From Schistosoma haematobium (taxonomy: Eukaryota > Platyhelminthes > Trematoda > Strigeidida > Schistosomatidae): a DNA stretch of 64,000 bases. The position numbers were made by a program, and so were the translations under genes. The notes below the pieces were generated by a model that made no database searches, was not told where the DNA came from, and was given only the letters and a program-made list of their open reading frames with translations. Location: positions 80,780,569 to 80,844,568 of the forward strand of contig NC_067195.1 of the NCBI RefSeq assembly GCF_000699445.3. The letters run 5' to 3'. Below, piece by piece: positions 23,389-34,639 of this stretch (the stretch's first letter is position 1; each line of letters starts with the position of its first letter).

Positions 23389-24265
23389 AAACAAGTATTA
23401 AATTTAATATCAAACTGGAATATCTTGGAATTCCAACATCATCAGTATTAAAAGACAAGAATATACATTTTTTCAGTAAACAACAATGAAAGATGGAAAG
23501 ACAGATTCTTTATATAAGAAAATGTCTTCAAAAATACTAAACTCGATTTCTTCAATATTTCCTATCTCATATCATTTAGGATAAAACGCTTATCATTTTC
23601 AGTTGTTTAGGATTAGAATAGATAAATCTCTACCGTTTTCCTTTTTTGTACAACATTCTTTACTGGGTACCAAACCTTCTTAGTTCATATGGTTTTTACT
23701 GTTATGATTATTATTAGTAATATTCTTCTTAGAATAACTTTAAAACAACATTTCTTTTATCATGCATCATGTACAATTGATTTTCATGACCATTCACCTT
23801 TAATTATCACAAAGTTGGTATACGGATGGATACTACGATTTAGAGTTTTATACATGCACTTGATACTATTACTTTCTGTTTAATACAGTATAACTGTACA
23901 GCTTAAAAGTAAGACTAATGTTTAACTGAATATTTAATAATGTGATCAGTCAATAATAACTGATCAGTTTTATTTCATGGTTTGATTGCGTGAGTAAATT
24001 ATTCATCCGGTCACCTCACTTATCCTTCTATGATAATTTAACAGAAATATTCACATATACACATACACACACACACACCAATAATTATCTACATAAGTGT
24101 ATATGTGTACTTATAATCTGATTGTTTGAGTATAAGGGAAATTTTATTTAAACAAATGTGTACTTTAATGAAAAAATCATGTTTTCTACTCACGAAACAT
24201 ATAGGTCAGTCAAGTTATGGCTTTTGTATATATATTAAGTTGAAAGACATTTAACTTACTTAACT
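23389..24265. other. AT-rich spacer with AC run
   Basis: An AC run lies at about 24060-24078. Open frames here are short and hydrophobic, with no support. Confidence 0.4.
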
Positions 24266-24465
24266 GATTATAAGCAAAGATGGATAGTGGCTAGTAGTGG
24301 AATCCAGGAAGCGCGTTTCGTCCTATTTGGGACTCGTCAGCTGGATGTACCTGCATCTCAGAGTTGATGTTCACTCTGGGACTCGAACCCAGTACCACCC
24401 AACATCTTTAGTATTCAGGGGTTCAAATATCAGCGGATTGTCTACCAAACTACTTAATAACCCTA
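24266..24465 (-). mobile_element. Family 2 (Sm-alpha-like) SINE with near-intact hammerhead
   Basis: On the minus strand it reads B box GGGTTCGAGTCCC (rc of about 24371-24383), then CAGAGTGAACATCAACTCTG, the hammerhead at 24302-24346, then TCCACTACTAGCCACTATCC and TTTGCTTATAA. This is the arrangement I know for the Sm-alpha family of Schistosoma mansoni. The head upstream of the B box is degraded. Confidence 0.85.
24302..24346 (-). ncRNA. Hammerhead ribozyme in Sm-alpha-like copy
   Basis: The minus strand shows ATCCAG, core CTGACGA, stem II GTCC/GGAC with loop CAAATA, GAAA, CGCGC, TTC and CTGGAT. Stem I is a perfect 6 bp. The usual GUC triplet is UUC here. This is still of the NUH type but breaks one stem III pair, so activity is likely reduced. 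Confidence 0.75.
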
Positions 24466-25091
24466 ATCAGTATCTTGTTTATCAGGAGTGCGAAATTTAT
24501 GATTTTATCATTTGTACGGGTTTATATCCTCTCGTTGTTTGTATAGCTTTATCTGGATAATCACTATTAAACAGAATGAAAAACAAATCGTAAATCTCAC
24601 TCTAAATCAGGTTATAACGACAAGCAGCAGTGAAACAGCCATATGTGAGTGAATTATTTTTTATAGAATTGTGGATATCCATAACGAGATAAGAACGTTT
24701 TTCAATAATAACACATTCATAGTTCTAACTCAAATTACCACCCAAAATTCAAGTTCTATAAAAAAGAATTATGTAATTCTTACTATTTACTGGTATAAGA
24801 AACATACAATGATAAGAGAACAACCTCACATTACTCCAGATGTCTAAACCCAGAGATGTTGAAAACAAATACTTTATTTATGAAAGTTGAAAAAAAAAGG
24901 AATTTGGATATCATACCAAGTACATATTCACACATTATCTTTACGTTATAAATTATAATCTATTTTTGTAGAAAATATCTCGACAGACAAATATTTATGC
25001 TAATGTTCAGAGGCCAAAAGCGATCGGTTAGTTAACGACATTCAGAAGTGAATCGGTCAGCCTCAAGGCTATATATATGCTGGTTACAAAA

Positions 25092-25246
25092 TATCATGAC
25101 TTGATTGAATTCAGATATGTACATGACTAGATACCAACTTAGCTGTCTAGAGGTTAAGCGTTCGAGTGCGTGACCGTATTAGATAAGCACTGTTGAGAAT
25201 TCCCATATTACGACGAAACAGTTGTAGTTATTCCACCAAGCTTCAA
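25092..25246 (+). mobile_element. Family 1 SINE, degenerate, B box deleted
   Basis: The A-box part (TAGCTGTCTAGAGGTTAAGC) is followed after a short gap directly by GCACTGTTGAGAATTCCC and ACGACGAAACAG. The B box and ribozyme flank between them are deleted. Confidence 0.6.
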
Positions 25247-25519
25247 CAACTTTAAAAATAGAATTTTCCCATTATCCATCAAAATCTCAGGATTTTCAAA
25301 AGACCACTGCTTGATAGCTTTTCCGAATGTTACACTCTGAAGAAAGCTTAAAGATACAATTCAAACGCGAGCTTATATATATAACGATTTGCATATGTTA
25401 TCGCTACATATCACTGTTTCAGCTGAGTTTGCGAGTCTAACAATAATATCAGTAATAATAACCGCTTTCACAATTTACATCTCTGATGGTTTCCAAACCA
25501 ATATCTTTGGGTATGCAGT

Positions 25520-25876
25520 GGTTATCTGAATCTCCCCACTGACGTTTAAGACTGTAATTGATCACTCTCTTATTGGTATATGTGCATACTGTGCATATTG
25601 CCTCGATATTACCTTAAGTCACAAGCATTGTGAGCACGGATGAATGGTAGTTTGGAGTGAAACTTGAAACACAAGTTTCATCCTATTTGGGACTTATCAG
25701 TTGGGTGTACTTGCATTCCAGAGTTGGTATTGACTCCAGGACTCAAATCTAGTATTTTTCACTACAAATGCCATCGGATTATCCACTTAGCTACTGAGTC
25801 CAGTTATCCACAAGCTTGTGAAATGGGCTGAAGTTTATTCATTTTTTTGTATTGGTTGTTTGAATCTTCCCATTGA
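25520..25876 (-). mobile_element. Family 2 (Sm-alpha-like) SINE, minus partner of inverted pair
   Basis: The tail (25545-25640, with CCTCGATATTACC), ribozyme region (25670-25715) and head (to 25876) are all present. The ribozyme core is CTGATAA instead of CTGATGA and the distal stem III is lost, so it is dead. It joins a plus-strand copy at about 25876 through the shared bases AAGCG. Confidence 0.75.
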
Positions 25877-26003
25877 AGCGAGTAATACTGGGTTCGTGTC
25901 CCGGAGTGAACATCAACTCTGGTATGTAGTTATATCTAGCTGACGAGTCCCAAATAGGATGAAACGCACGTCTTGATTTCGAACAGTAACCACTATCCAT
26001 CTC
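25877..26003 (+). mobile_element. Family 2 (Sm-alpha-like) SINE, plus partner
   Basis: It starts within the head at AGCGAGTAATACTGGGTTCG, has a full B box GGGTTCGTGTCCC, the ribozyme at 25934-25977 and the start of the tail (AACCACTATCCATC). The tail beyond that is missing. Confidence 0.8.
25934..25977 (+). ncRNA. Hammerhead ribozyme core in Sm-alpha-like copy
   Basis: CTGACGA (25940-25946), stem II GTCC/GGAT (25947-25950 and 25957-25960), GAAA (25961-25964), CGCACG stem III and the GUC site (25970-25972) are present. Stem I is weakened: ATCTAG against TTGAT pairs poorly. The catalytic bases are intact but efficient folding is doubtful. Confidence 0.65.
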
Positions 26004-26670
26004 GTTTAATGATTGTTCTTATTATTTAAACCAGAATATGACCTTAATGACTGTTGACCTTACTTGTTAAATATGTTAAATTATATGTTTCAGTGATAGA
26101 ATATAACATATTCATTTTATTGAAATTATATCTTATGTTAACTTTTTAACCAAAAAAAAATGATTGTATGATGATGGATCACCTGTCAATGTGTGTGTGT
26201 GTGCATGTGTAGATGAGAAAAGAGAAAGGATGACTGACATATCAACAATATATTGATGAAAACGGAAATACCATAATAATCTCTTATCAAAAAGAAGTAG
26301 GTGTTCAAAATTGTAGATAAGATGAATCATAAAAAGTGGGAAATATCTATCTATAAACAGGTTAGCACAAAAATAACCTAGTTATTATAATGACCTAAAA
26401 CTATTCAAACTAATCATTGTTTTAGAAAAAACAGGTTAAGTATATATACCAATGAAAAATGAAAAAAAACAACAACAATGAATCTATTCATATTCAAGAT
26501 GTAACAACTGGTTTTGTGGGTGTATTATTATTTATCAGATAATGCAGAAATTTCCTAACTATGAAATAGGAAGGTTACATTCTTCTATGAAAGTGACTAA
26601 TTTGTGAAACTTTTGTTGTCTTTCTAGTGGACAAATATTAATACAAATTTCAGATAGAAATGAGCTATCA

Positions 26671-27012
26671 TCTGCTCACTAGTGACTGACTTCAAGAGAT
26701 ACTCCTGGAGTTCTAGTGAGAAGTAGTGACCAGTTGTGAGATATCAACTCACTGAAGACAATATTGTACGGTGGCGCAACTTCGTGGATTGGTTGAAGTT
26801 AGACATTAAAACCACTGGATACCGTCCAGCTCAGTGGTCTAGTTGGTTAAGCGCCTGGCGCAAGACTGATAGATCCTTGCTTCGAATCTCGCGGGGTGCA
26901 GGATCGTGGGTGCGCACTGTTTAGGAGTCCCATACTGTGACGAAACGGCCGTCCAGTGCTTCCAGGTTTTCCATAGTGGTCTAGCTTCAAATGACTCATG
27001 GTCTCAACTGTT
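26671..27012 (+). mobile_element. Family 1 SINE, full length reference copy
   Basis: It shows the complete order: leader (CTCACTAGTGACTGACTTCA), head (CAGCTCAGTGGTCTAGTTGG), B box (GCTTCGAATCTC), ribozyme region (26903-26962), tail (GACTCATGGTCTCAAC). Stem I (GCACTG/CAGTGC), stem III and the GUC site are perfect, but CTGAGGA reads TTTAGGA, so two core bases are lost. Length is about 340 bp. Confidence 0.9.
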
Positions 27013-27032
27013 TAAAGTAATGGTAATAAAAA

Positions 27033-27325
27033 GAAAAGCAAGAACGAAGAATAGGTGCAGAATAATATGAATTCATTTTTTTTATTATTATTTCATTCGA
27101 TTATCATCAACTGCTTACAACCTAAAATATTTGAAAATCAATATTATCATGAAGACTCCGACGGGATTCATCTTTATTCACCTTTATACTTAATATAAGT
27201 AAGTCAATATCTGTAATCACATTGATTTTCAAATATTTTAGGTTGTAAGCAGTTGATAAGACCCTAACGAAATAATAAAAAAATCAATTCATATTATTCT
27301 ACGTCAATTCTTCGCTCTTACTCTC
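27033..27325. repeat. Fold-back element, about 110-bp arms
   Basis: The left arm (27033-27142) and right arm (27221-27325) are inverted complements, best near the centre (CAACTGCTTACAACCTAAAA, then TATTTGAAAATCAAT) and looser outward. The spacer is about 78 bp. No coding sequence. It starts about 20 bp after a family 1 SINE. Confidence 0.75.
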
Positions 27326-27569
27326 TTTAGTATCATCAAAAGAACTATATGTATGGAATAATACTTATTATTATTATTATTACAAAAGAACCTAACATTG
27401 GAATTCATTGAGAAATGTAATTTGTAGTGAAAGCTTTATTCTTCTCAAAACATTGAATAAATCACAAAACATTTCCAAAAAGAAGGAAAATAAATCATGA
27501 TGTTTAGATGAGAAAAAATTATTCAAGAAAAAATAACTCAATTTTAAGAAGAAAGATATCAATTACTGA

Positions 27570-27594
27570 AGAAGAAGAAGAAGAAGAAGAAGAA
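27570..27594 (+). repeat. GAA microsatellite
   Basis: There are about eight GAA units in an A-rich stretch. Confidence 0.85.
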
Positions 27595-27857
27595 AAATAG
27601 TCCATTTATTTCTGACTTGAATAAATCATAATTACAGACAAGACATTCATTATATTCTGTTTAATTGTATAAGTTAAAATGATGAATTTCTTCTTTTTTA
27701 AAAAAAAGTTAGCTCAAACTAGGCAAACAGTATAAAAAGATTGATAATAGTTCATATTGCATTAGTCAATTAAATTATTACTCAGAATTTAGAATAGATT
27801 GACAGAGAACAGCATTACTCAATTCAAGAAATAAATTATCATTGTAATATAGGATTA

Positions 27858-27859
<2 letters not shown>

Positions 27860-27898
<39 letters not shown>
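27860..27898. repeat. TA microsatellite
   Basis: About 38 bp of uninterrupted TA lie immediately before the inverted SINE pair at 27907. Confidence 0.9.
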
Positions 27899-27905
<7 letters not shown>

Positions 27906-27906
27906 A

Positions 27907-28104
27907 ACAGTTGAATTCGTGAGCTAGGCCATCGCTGAAAACCTGGAAACACTGGACAGCCATTTCATCCTAGTATGTTAATCCTCTGCACGATCCTACG
28001 AGCGATAATCGAACCCAGGACCTTCGGTCTCGCGCATAGACGCTTAGCCTCTAAATCACTGAGCCTGCATCTAACAGTGTTAACGTCTGACTTCAACCAA
28101 CCCA
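27907..28104 (-). mobile_element. Family 1 SINE, minus partner of inverted pair
   Basis: The minus strand reads head (rc of TTAGCCTCTAAATCACTGAG), B box (rc of ATAATCGAACCCAGG), degraded ribozyme (GAGGATTAACATACTAGGAT and GAAATGG) and tail. It ends abruptly at about 28104, where a plus-strand copy begins. Confidence 0.8.
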
Positions 28105-28289
28105 TGCGAGGCCGAAAGTCCTGGGTTCGAATCCCACGTGTGGGATCGTGGATGTACACCGCTGAAGAGTTCCATTCTAGGACGAAACGGCCATCCGGTT
28201 TTTCCAGGTTTTCAATAATGGTCTAACATCGATCGATTCATGGTCTCAATCAAAAACCTGACAATCTCTATAACTTGATACTGAAAATG
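28105..28289 (+). mobile_element. Family 1 SINE, plus partner without A box
   Basis: It starts inside the head at GCGAGGCCGAAAGTCCTGGG, with B box GGGTTCGAATCCC, a ribozyme (about 28158-28199) with CTGAAGA and GAAA, and the subtype a tail (CTGACAATCTCTATAAC). The cleavage triplet is AUC. Stem I has one mismatch. The catalytic core is otherwise conserved. Confidence 0.8.
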
Positions 28290-28354
28290 AATTTGCATGG
28301 TAACGTAGGTTTATAATATGTAAATAAATTTGTATATTTTATCACTGTAGGGTC

Positions 28355-28395
28355 GGAGAGATTGTTAGGTTTTAATTGAGATAATGAATTGATCA
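28355..28395 (-). mobile_element. Family 1 SINE tail fragment
   Basis: On the minus strand it reads ATCAATTCATTATCTCAATT followed by AACCTAACAATCTC, the last part of a subtype a tail, 65 bp from a plus-strand tail. Confidence 0.6.
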
Positions 28396-29639
28396 AATCA
28401 TATATATGTATTACACAATATGTTTGATTACTTGAATCGTTAAATACGACACTCCATCTCTCTATCTTTGTCCACCTCTTTCACTCTCTAAAATTCCAGT
28501 TTTCAGTGTTGAGTATAATTAATTATCTTAATAAATTATTTTAATTGATTACATAATCAGTTAACTACTTTTATTGTTTCCATTCAATAGACTGTAAATA
28601 ATTTGAAATTTATGTTCACAATTGGTATTTTCACTGATTCCTTGCAAATCAATGTTTGAATAAAGATTGTCGGATTCCAACCTCTAATTCAATAGTCTAG
28701 AGATATATATCCACCTTTTAATAGAAAGTTGTATTCATTGAATAAGACTGTTTACTTTCAATTCCTTTCATCAGTTACAGAACGGTTAAATTTATAGGTT
28801 AGAATAATTGATCTATAACTTAATATTTTAATATACATCCATTGGTGGGGTTGAAAATCAATCAAGAAAACGTGATACAGTAAACGACCGTATATACTTC
28901 ACTTGACATGATTTAATTTTCAGGCGTAAAAAATCTATCTTTATGGAATGTGTGGATTAGTGTAATACTAAGAGAACTAGTGCTCGCAACTGGATTCGAA
29001 CTTCCGCTATCAATTTTCATAGTGCGAAACTTTCTAGATAGAATTTGATCATCACTTAAGACTAAATAAACTTGACATTGTTTGCTAAAGTCATGGATTA
29101 ATGTAAATACGTCTGTCTTAGCCTTATAGAATTAAGGAAATGAAGTTATATATAATATTTTTAATAAATAATCTTTTAACTGAACAATAGATAGTTAAAA
29201 TGAAATCGACATGAATGTCAGCTGATAGATCAGAATCGAGATCAGTGTGATAAATTAAACGCTAAGGTTAGCTATTGTTCCTATGGTATAGTTAAACTGG
29301 TTTTTTTGCTACCTAGATATATGAGTTAGACCGGAAATAATGTGACCTATAAAAACAAAGTCAATTTAGATATCAATTGTGTCTTTGTGTGAAGTTGTGA
29401 GGTCTGTCACCCAAAATTCGTCAAATAAATTATATTGATTCCTGTAAAGCCATACTGTTTTACAGTGAACATTAAATCTTAAGATATAATGAAATACTTA
29501 TGTGATTACCAATGGAACAATGTGCAACCAGTCGATTATACCTAAATAATCCTATCATACGATAGTGGTATACAATCCCACCTCATTGACAGAACGATAG
29601 GACAATAAAAAACAACCAAATGGATTATCTGATAATTAC
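28396..29639. other. AT-rich spacer, nothing recognised
   Basis: No supported feature. Confidence 0.4.
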
Positions 29640-29698
29640 ACTCCACTGGTCAGAACTTCTCACAAGAACTCCGGCATTTGAATCTTGAAGTTAGGCTG
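29640..29698 (-). mobile_element. Family 1 SINE leader fragment
   Basis: The minus strand shows GGAGTTCTTGTGAGAAGTTC, matching the leader at 26710-26730 with nearby TCAAGATTCAAATG. Confidence 0.5.
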
Positions 29699-31654
29699 GT
29701 CTAAGATAAATTTTCTATTTGAACAATAGAAATTTTTACATTCTCCTATATGCTCGTATACTAACATTTTTCACAATCATTAATTAATCATATCGTTTAC
29801 TTCAATATAATAATGATTTTTACATATTCTTCCTATGGGGTTAATTACATCACGAACTTAGTCGTAACTACATTTATCAAAATATATCTTAACTGGGGAA
29901 AAAATTAATGCATGATATGATAAATTCACCACAATATCCTATTCGATTAGTCATTCTTGTTATATATGAGTTTCATAGGTGTCAGACAATCTATTTCAAT
30001 TATGAAGTTCTTTTTACCCTACGGCTTTAGGTAATTTCAATATACACACAATTAAAATGTTCGTAGTATTGGTTATTATTATTATTACTATTATTATTAT
30101 GCTTATAGCATAAGTTACTCTAATTCAATGGAATGGGAATAACAGGAAATCACAGCGTGAAACATTAACACTTGTCATAGCTAACAATTCCCTTCTTTAG
30201 TCTCAAAAGTGTTGTACTGATTAGAATTAAGTGAATAAATCCTCATAAATTAAAATGAATATGGGAAAGTAAATATATATATTGAGAAAGAGCTAGTGAG
30301 TGAGTGAAACTTACCCAGTATTAGTTTACTCAATCCTTAATATCGAGTGAATTCTGTCAAAGTGCTGTGTGACTGAAACAAATTGTATGACTCGATTTTG
30401 CGATATGTTGTCTTACATTTGACAGATGGAGACAATTGTTAGGAGGAAGTGAATTTACGTTTCTTACTAGGTGGCATTTCTCTTGGATACGTATTAGGTA
30501 GCTAAAGGGTCGTCAGAAATTATAACCTTCATCGTCGAACCTCAACTGGCTTTCTTCTAAAAAAGATATTAATTTCCTTACTAATAAAGGTAAATTTTGA
30601 TGTTGAATGTCAACCCACTCTTTCTCATAAACACCTAATAACAAGTATTATGTAACATACTTATGACCTAGTAGATGAACAATAATTTCACTAAGGTTAA
30701 AGGCTATAGAACTAGATATTTCAATTTATAAATAAATAATTACTCATTGATTCTCTCCATTTTATTATCTTATAAACCGTTGAATCTTATTTGTAGAAAC
30801 CATGTAGGAAGTATATCAGTGCCATTGAACAGTGACTATTGTGCAACGTTACGAATTGACTTATGTGAAAGCATCCTGAATCTAAGTTTCATTAGTCATG
30901 GATTAATGCTTCGGCAGAATGATGAGTGCGGACTGTTGGACGGTCCCATACATACATCAAAATATCTAACCAATTCAACTTATTTGATGATGATTACCTT
31001 GCCAGATGCCTTATTTCATAGTGTAAACCATTTTCGTCATAAGTGAATATGAAGAAATCGGTTTTGTTTCCTAACTTTATTCTAAATTATTATTATTTGG
31101 ATACTGACAAATAAATTAATCTGTTTATATAAACAAAAATATCCCTCTTCCTACCCCACTATCTATCAAACTCTCTCTTACTCATCTTTTTGTGTCCTAT
31201 CGCTCGCTCACTCACTTATTCACTCGTTCGTTCAATTGTTGTCCATTTGATTGGAAACATAGACAAACAAACAAACAAACAACGTAAACAACGAGAAAAA
31301 AACACAACAACAATAACGTATTGAAAACAATGAATAGAATTCAATCAACAAAACTATGTACAACTTATTTATTTATTCAATTTGTTTTACTCCGAAAGAA
31401 TATTTCACGAAGAAAAAAGTAGTCTTATTTAAAAACAATACTGTTTGTAATTAAAAAAAGGAAAGAAAAGCATCATTTCGATAATGATGATGAGTAAGTT
31501 GAGGAAAACATATAATTCAATTTGAAATAGTTTGAGTGATCCCATTGTTGATATTTTGACAGAAATTTGATCAGCCTTCATTGGCATTTGTGTGTCGAGT
31601 TTGGATTAACTCGATATAGCCACTATAAGAAAAGTTCGCGTAGAATAGGTGAAA
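29699..31654. other. AT-rich spacer, nothing recognised
   Basis: ATT runs lie near 30074-30100. A 99-codon open frame at 30747-31046 has no recognisable domain and no clear splice or neighbour support. Confidence 0.4.
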
Positions 31655-31820
31655 TATAACTAACAGTGGAATCCATGATAGCCGTCTCATCTTATTTGGA
31701 ACTTGTCAAATGGATGTGCCCGTATCCAAGAGCTGATATTCATTCGGGGTCTCAAACCTAGCACTGTTCTTCACAAACGCCATAATGTTATCCACTTAGC
31801 TACTGAGTTCATATATCCAC
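31655..31820 (-). mobile_element. Family 2-like SINE, minus partner of inverted pair
   Basis: The minus strand follows Sm-alpha order: a B-box relic (GGTTTGAGACCCC), then CATCCATTTGACAAGTTCCA, AATAAGATGAGACGGC and GATTCCACTGTTAG. CTGATGA has become TTGACAA and GAAAC has become GAGAC, so the ribozyme is dead. Confidence 0.65.
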
Positions 31821-31879
31821 TCCAAATCCAACCTATTTTAAAAAGGGTTAAAACTCATAATCGTTGTAGAAGTGAGCTG

Positions 31880-32050
31880 CTAGTTCGACTAAGTAACTGA
31901 GTTAATAACGCGATGACATTTGAAGTGAACGGTACTGGTTTTGAGTCTTGGAATGATTATCAGCTCTCCAATACAGATACATTTATTCGACGAGTTCCAA
32001 ATAGAATGAGATGACTATCGTGGATTCCACTGCTAGTTAAATCCCATCTA
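31880..32050 (+). mobile_element. Family 2-like SINE, plus partner
   Basis: It reads CAGCTCTCCAATACAGATAC, CGACGAGTTCCAAATAGAAT, GAGATGACTATCGTGGATTC and CACTGCTAG. It shares with its minus partner the change GAGTTCC for GAGTCCC and GAGA for GAAA. The two copies therefore look more related to each other than to other family 2 copies. Confidence 0.65.
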
Positions 32051-32309
32051 TTTTATATAAAATATATCGGTTTAACTCTATGAGACATATTTCAATTGAA
32101 ACTTTAGGAATCATCTCTCAAAGTTAGTGATTAGTAAACACATGATAATCTTTATTATATATTTCATAAATTTACCTGTTTTGTTCTAAATGATCTTTAT
32201 TTTACAATAGACCTAATTTGATACAATTTTTATTTAAAAGAAATTCTGTAATGAAAACTAGAGAAAGATTTAAATTTAGCTTACACTCTATGGTTATTCA
32301 ATACCTGTA

Positions 32310-32958
32310 TCAGCCAGTCAGTCATATGGAACGTAGAACCTGGTAAATGTATGTGTACAACTGTTTAACTTGTCACACCTCATCAGTACAATTAAATGAA
32401 ATTGTCAGGACAAATACCACAGTAGTACACGTAGTGACAATATTCCTTCTCACAGAAGATATCACACATCCAACATACGATTCAACAAGGAAATACCAAT
32501 TATTCTACTAAACTATTATATAAGATCATTTGGAAACTTACCATTTAAGGGAAGACAAAGAGTGAGTACACTTCAGTCACTCACAACGATTCTCAATAAT
32601 CTCATTCAAACTCTTCTAATCACTGCTCATGACAGTCATCCAGTTACTAGTCAGGTAGTCTCCACCTATATACATGGTTCACTCCAACGGTCATTGCCTT
32701 CATCCACTGATGTCAGCTCTTGGTTTCTCCACACAACCCTACTTTCCTTCCAAATTACTACCATCTTCGGCTGTTGAAGTAGTCACTGGTGAACACATAT
32801 CACACATCTCCTAAACATCTCAGTCGATAAACATTCATTATCTCGTCAATTAGCTTAGCATTCTTATCTACTTCATTTAATCTAACCTCAAAACTAATCA
32901 CTCCATGGTCCCAACATATACGAACAACACTTCGAAGGCATTCATAATCAAATACCCA
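32310..32958 (-). pseudogene. Truncated RTE-type LINE, twin of 62.2 kb copy
   Basis: On the minus strand it corresponds to the region after the reverse transcriptase core (GACCATGGAGTGATTAG parallels the HRVSNSE block) and to the 3' end with GGTTCTACGTTCC and GACTGACTGG. At least 200 consecutive bases (about 32562-32762) encode the same 67 residues as the reverse complement of 62336-62536, so the two copies are nearly identical there. The coding part is broken in both copies. Confidence 0.7.
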
Positions 32959-33012
32959 GTGTTCACAGATTTTCAATGACTGTCTAACATCAATCGGTTC
33001 AAGATTTTGAAA
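32959..33012 (+). mobile_element. Family 1 SINE tail beginning at the ribozyme cleavage site
   Basis: Immediately after the LINE junction the sequence reads CCAGTGTTCACAGATTTTCA and TGTCTAACATCAATCGGTTC, a subtype a tail. Nothing of the SINE upstream of CAGTG is present, which is where the hammerhead would cut. Confidence 0.65.
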
Positions 33013-34639
33013 ATTTACTTTATGCTATGCATAATATTTTCCACATTTTAAATTTTAAAAAGTGTTCATTTTACACTTAATAGTAAAAAAATGAAAAGAA
33101 AATCCTTTATTGATGTATATAAATGTGAAATAAGGGACTTATTTACTGAAAACAACAACAGCAACGACTACACTTAACGAATAACATTGAAATCAACCGA
33201 AAAACCATTTGTGGTAATGAAATTAGTGAATGAGTGTTTCATACCAGTCAATAACTCTTCAACATCATACATTCACTAGCCAATACTCTTTGACTTATTA
33301 CATTCTGTCAACTGATGTTACCTTCTATAGTAAATTGCTTTGAGAAAATATAAAACAACTCGATTAAGTCACTACCAGTTATCTTATGTACACTAGTTCA
33401 CTGCTGAGTTCATATTGACAATGAAAAGATGGCATACACCCATTACAATCTAGTTTGTAACTCCTCATCAGTATTTACCTACGATCTTGTTAGTGGCAAA
33501 ACCTGAAATATTATAGACTTGCATTAGATACTTTACTTTGAAGCCAATATAGTTCGAAATCACCAATCCATATTTTTAACTTCAACTAATTAATTTTCTA
33601 TAAGATTATTTAGCTATTACTCTCAGTAGTATTATCTGTAAAGACGAAATGCATATGTTAGATTCTATTGTTAATCTCAATTTAAATTTAATCAATGCTT
33701 ATGAATAAACAATAATATCAAGGCAATACACCAAGGGTAAACATATACCGATAGAGTTTGGTCAACTGTAGTTCTTAATATTAAAAACGAGAGATCATGT
33801 ACACTTAATTAGCTGAACGGATAAAATGTAGGGCGTTTGAAATGAAATATTATTGGGTTGAAGTTTCAGTGTAATCATTAACTTTGAAATGAAGGGACAT
33901 CCACTTGAAAAGTCACAAAAAGGAAGAAACAATCTCCTGGATTTAAGTGCTAACCACTATCTTGCTTTAACATTATTATTATTATATAAGTACACTTTCG
34001 TGTCACATAGAGATAAATGTTTGTTTTTCTTTCAGCAGAAATATTCATCATTTTATCAGAGAAATAAAGATATAAAATATATACCAAAATATTATCTTCC
34101 GTTTCAATAACAAAATATTTCGTTATAAATTGCTGACAAACTATTACTATTATACTGTTCAATGAATGTGATGTATAGAATGAGAGTAAAAAGAATACAA
34201 CCCAAAATATTCGATTGATGGCTACTGACGAACAAAAGGAGGGGAGAACAATAACAGTATACATTGATTTATTGAAATACTCATTCTTACACACGTACAT
34301 ACTTTGAATGATGTACTGAACGAATGACAACTGCCCATTTGGACAAATAATAACTACCTAAGCAAAAATAAAAGATAGTCGATAAATCAATCAATTTTTT
34401 CCAGTGACTGTAAGATTACACTTTCAACTATCATATAATGAATAAATATGAAAGAATACAACTCAGTCGATGACTAATTATGTAAAACAATAGGTAGTCT
34501 TTACTGAGACTAAGAACCAATAATTTTAAAAGGTTATTTCATTCAAGGTAGAAACATTTAACATCAGTGACCACCCAGTACAGATTTAATAATCACTACG
34601 ACACCCTATATTAACAAATCATCATTTAATTACTGATGA
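33013..34639. other. AT-rich spacer, nothing recognised
   Basis: The 126-codon minus-strand open frame (33950-34330) is rich in Ile, Tyr, Phe and Val from AT-rich codons and has no domain, so I do not call a gene. Confidence 0.45.

Noticed and set aside
30747..31046. A 99-codon plus-strand open frame
   Set aside because: No recognisable motif and no convincing exon boundaries. It may be chance.
33950..34330. A 126-codon minus-strand open frame
   Set aside because: AT-driven composition (Ile, Tyr, Phe, Val), no domain, no splice signals or neighbours that support a gene.
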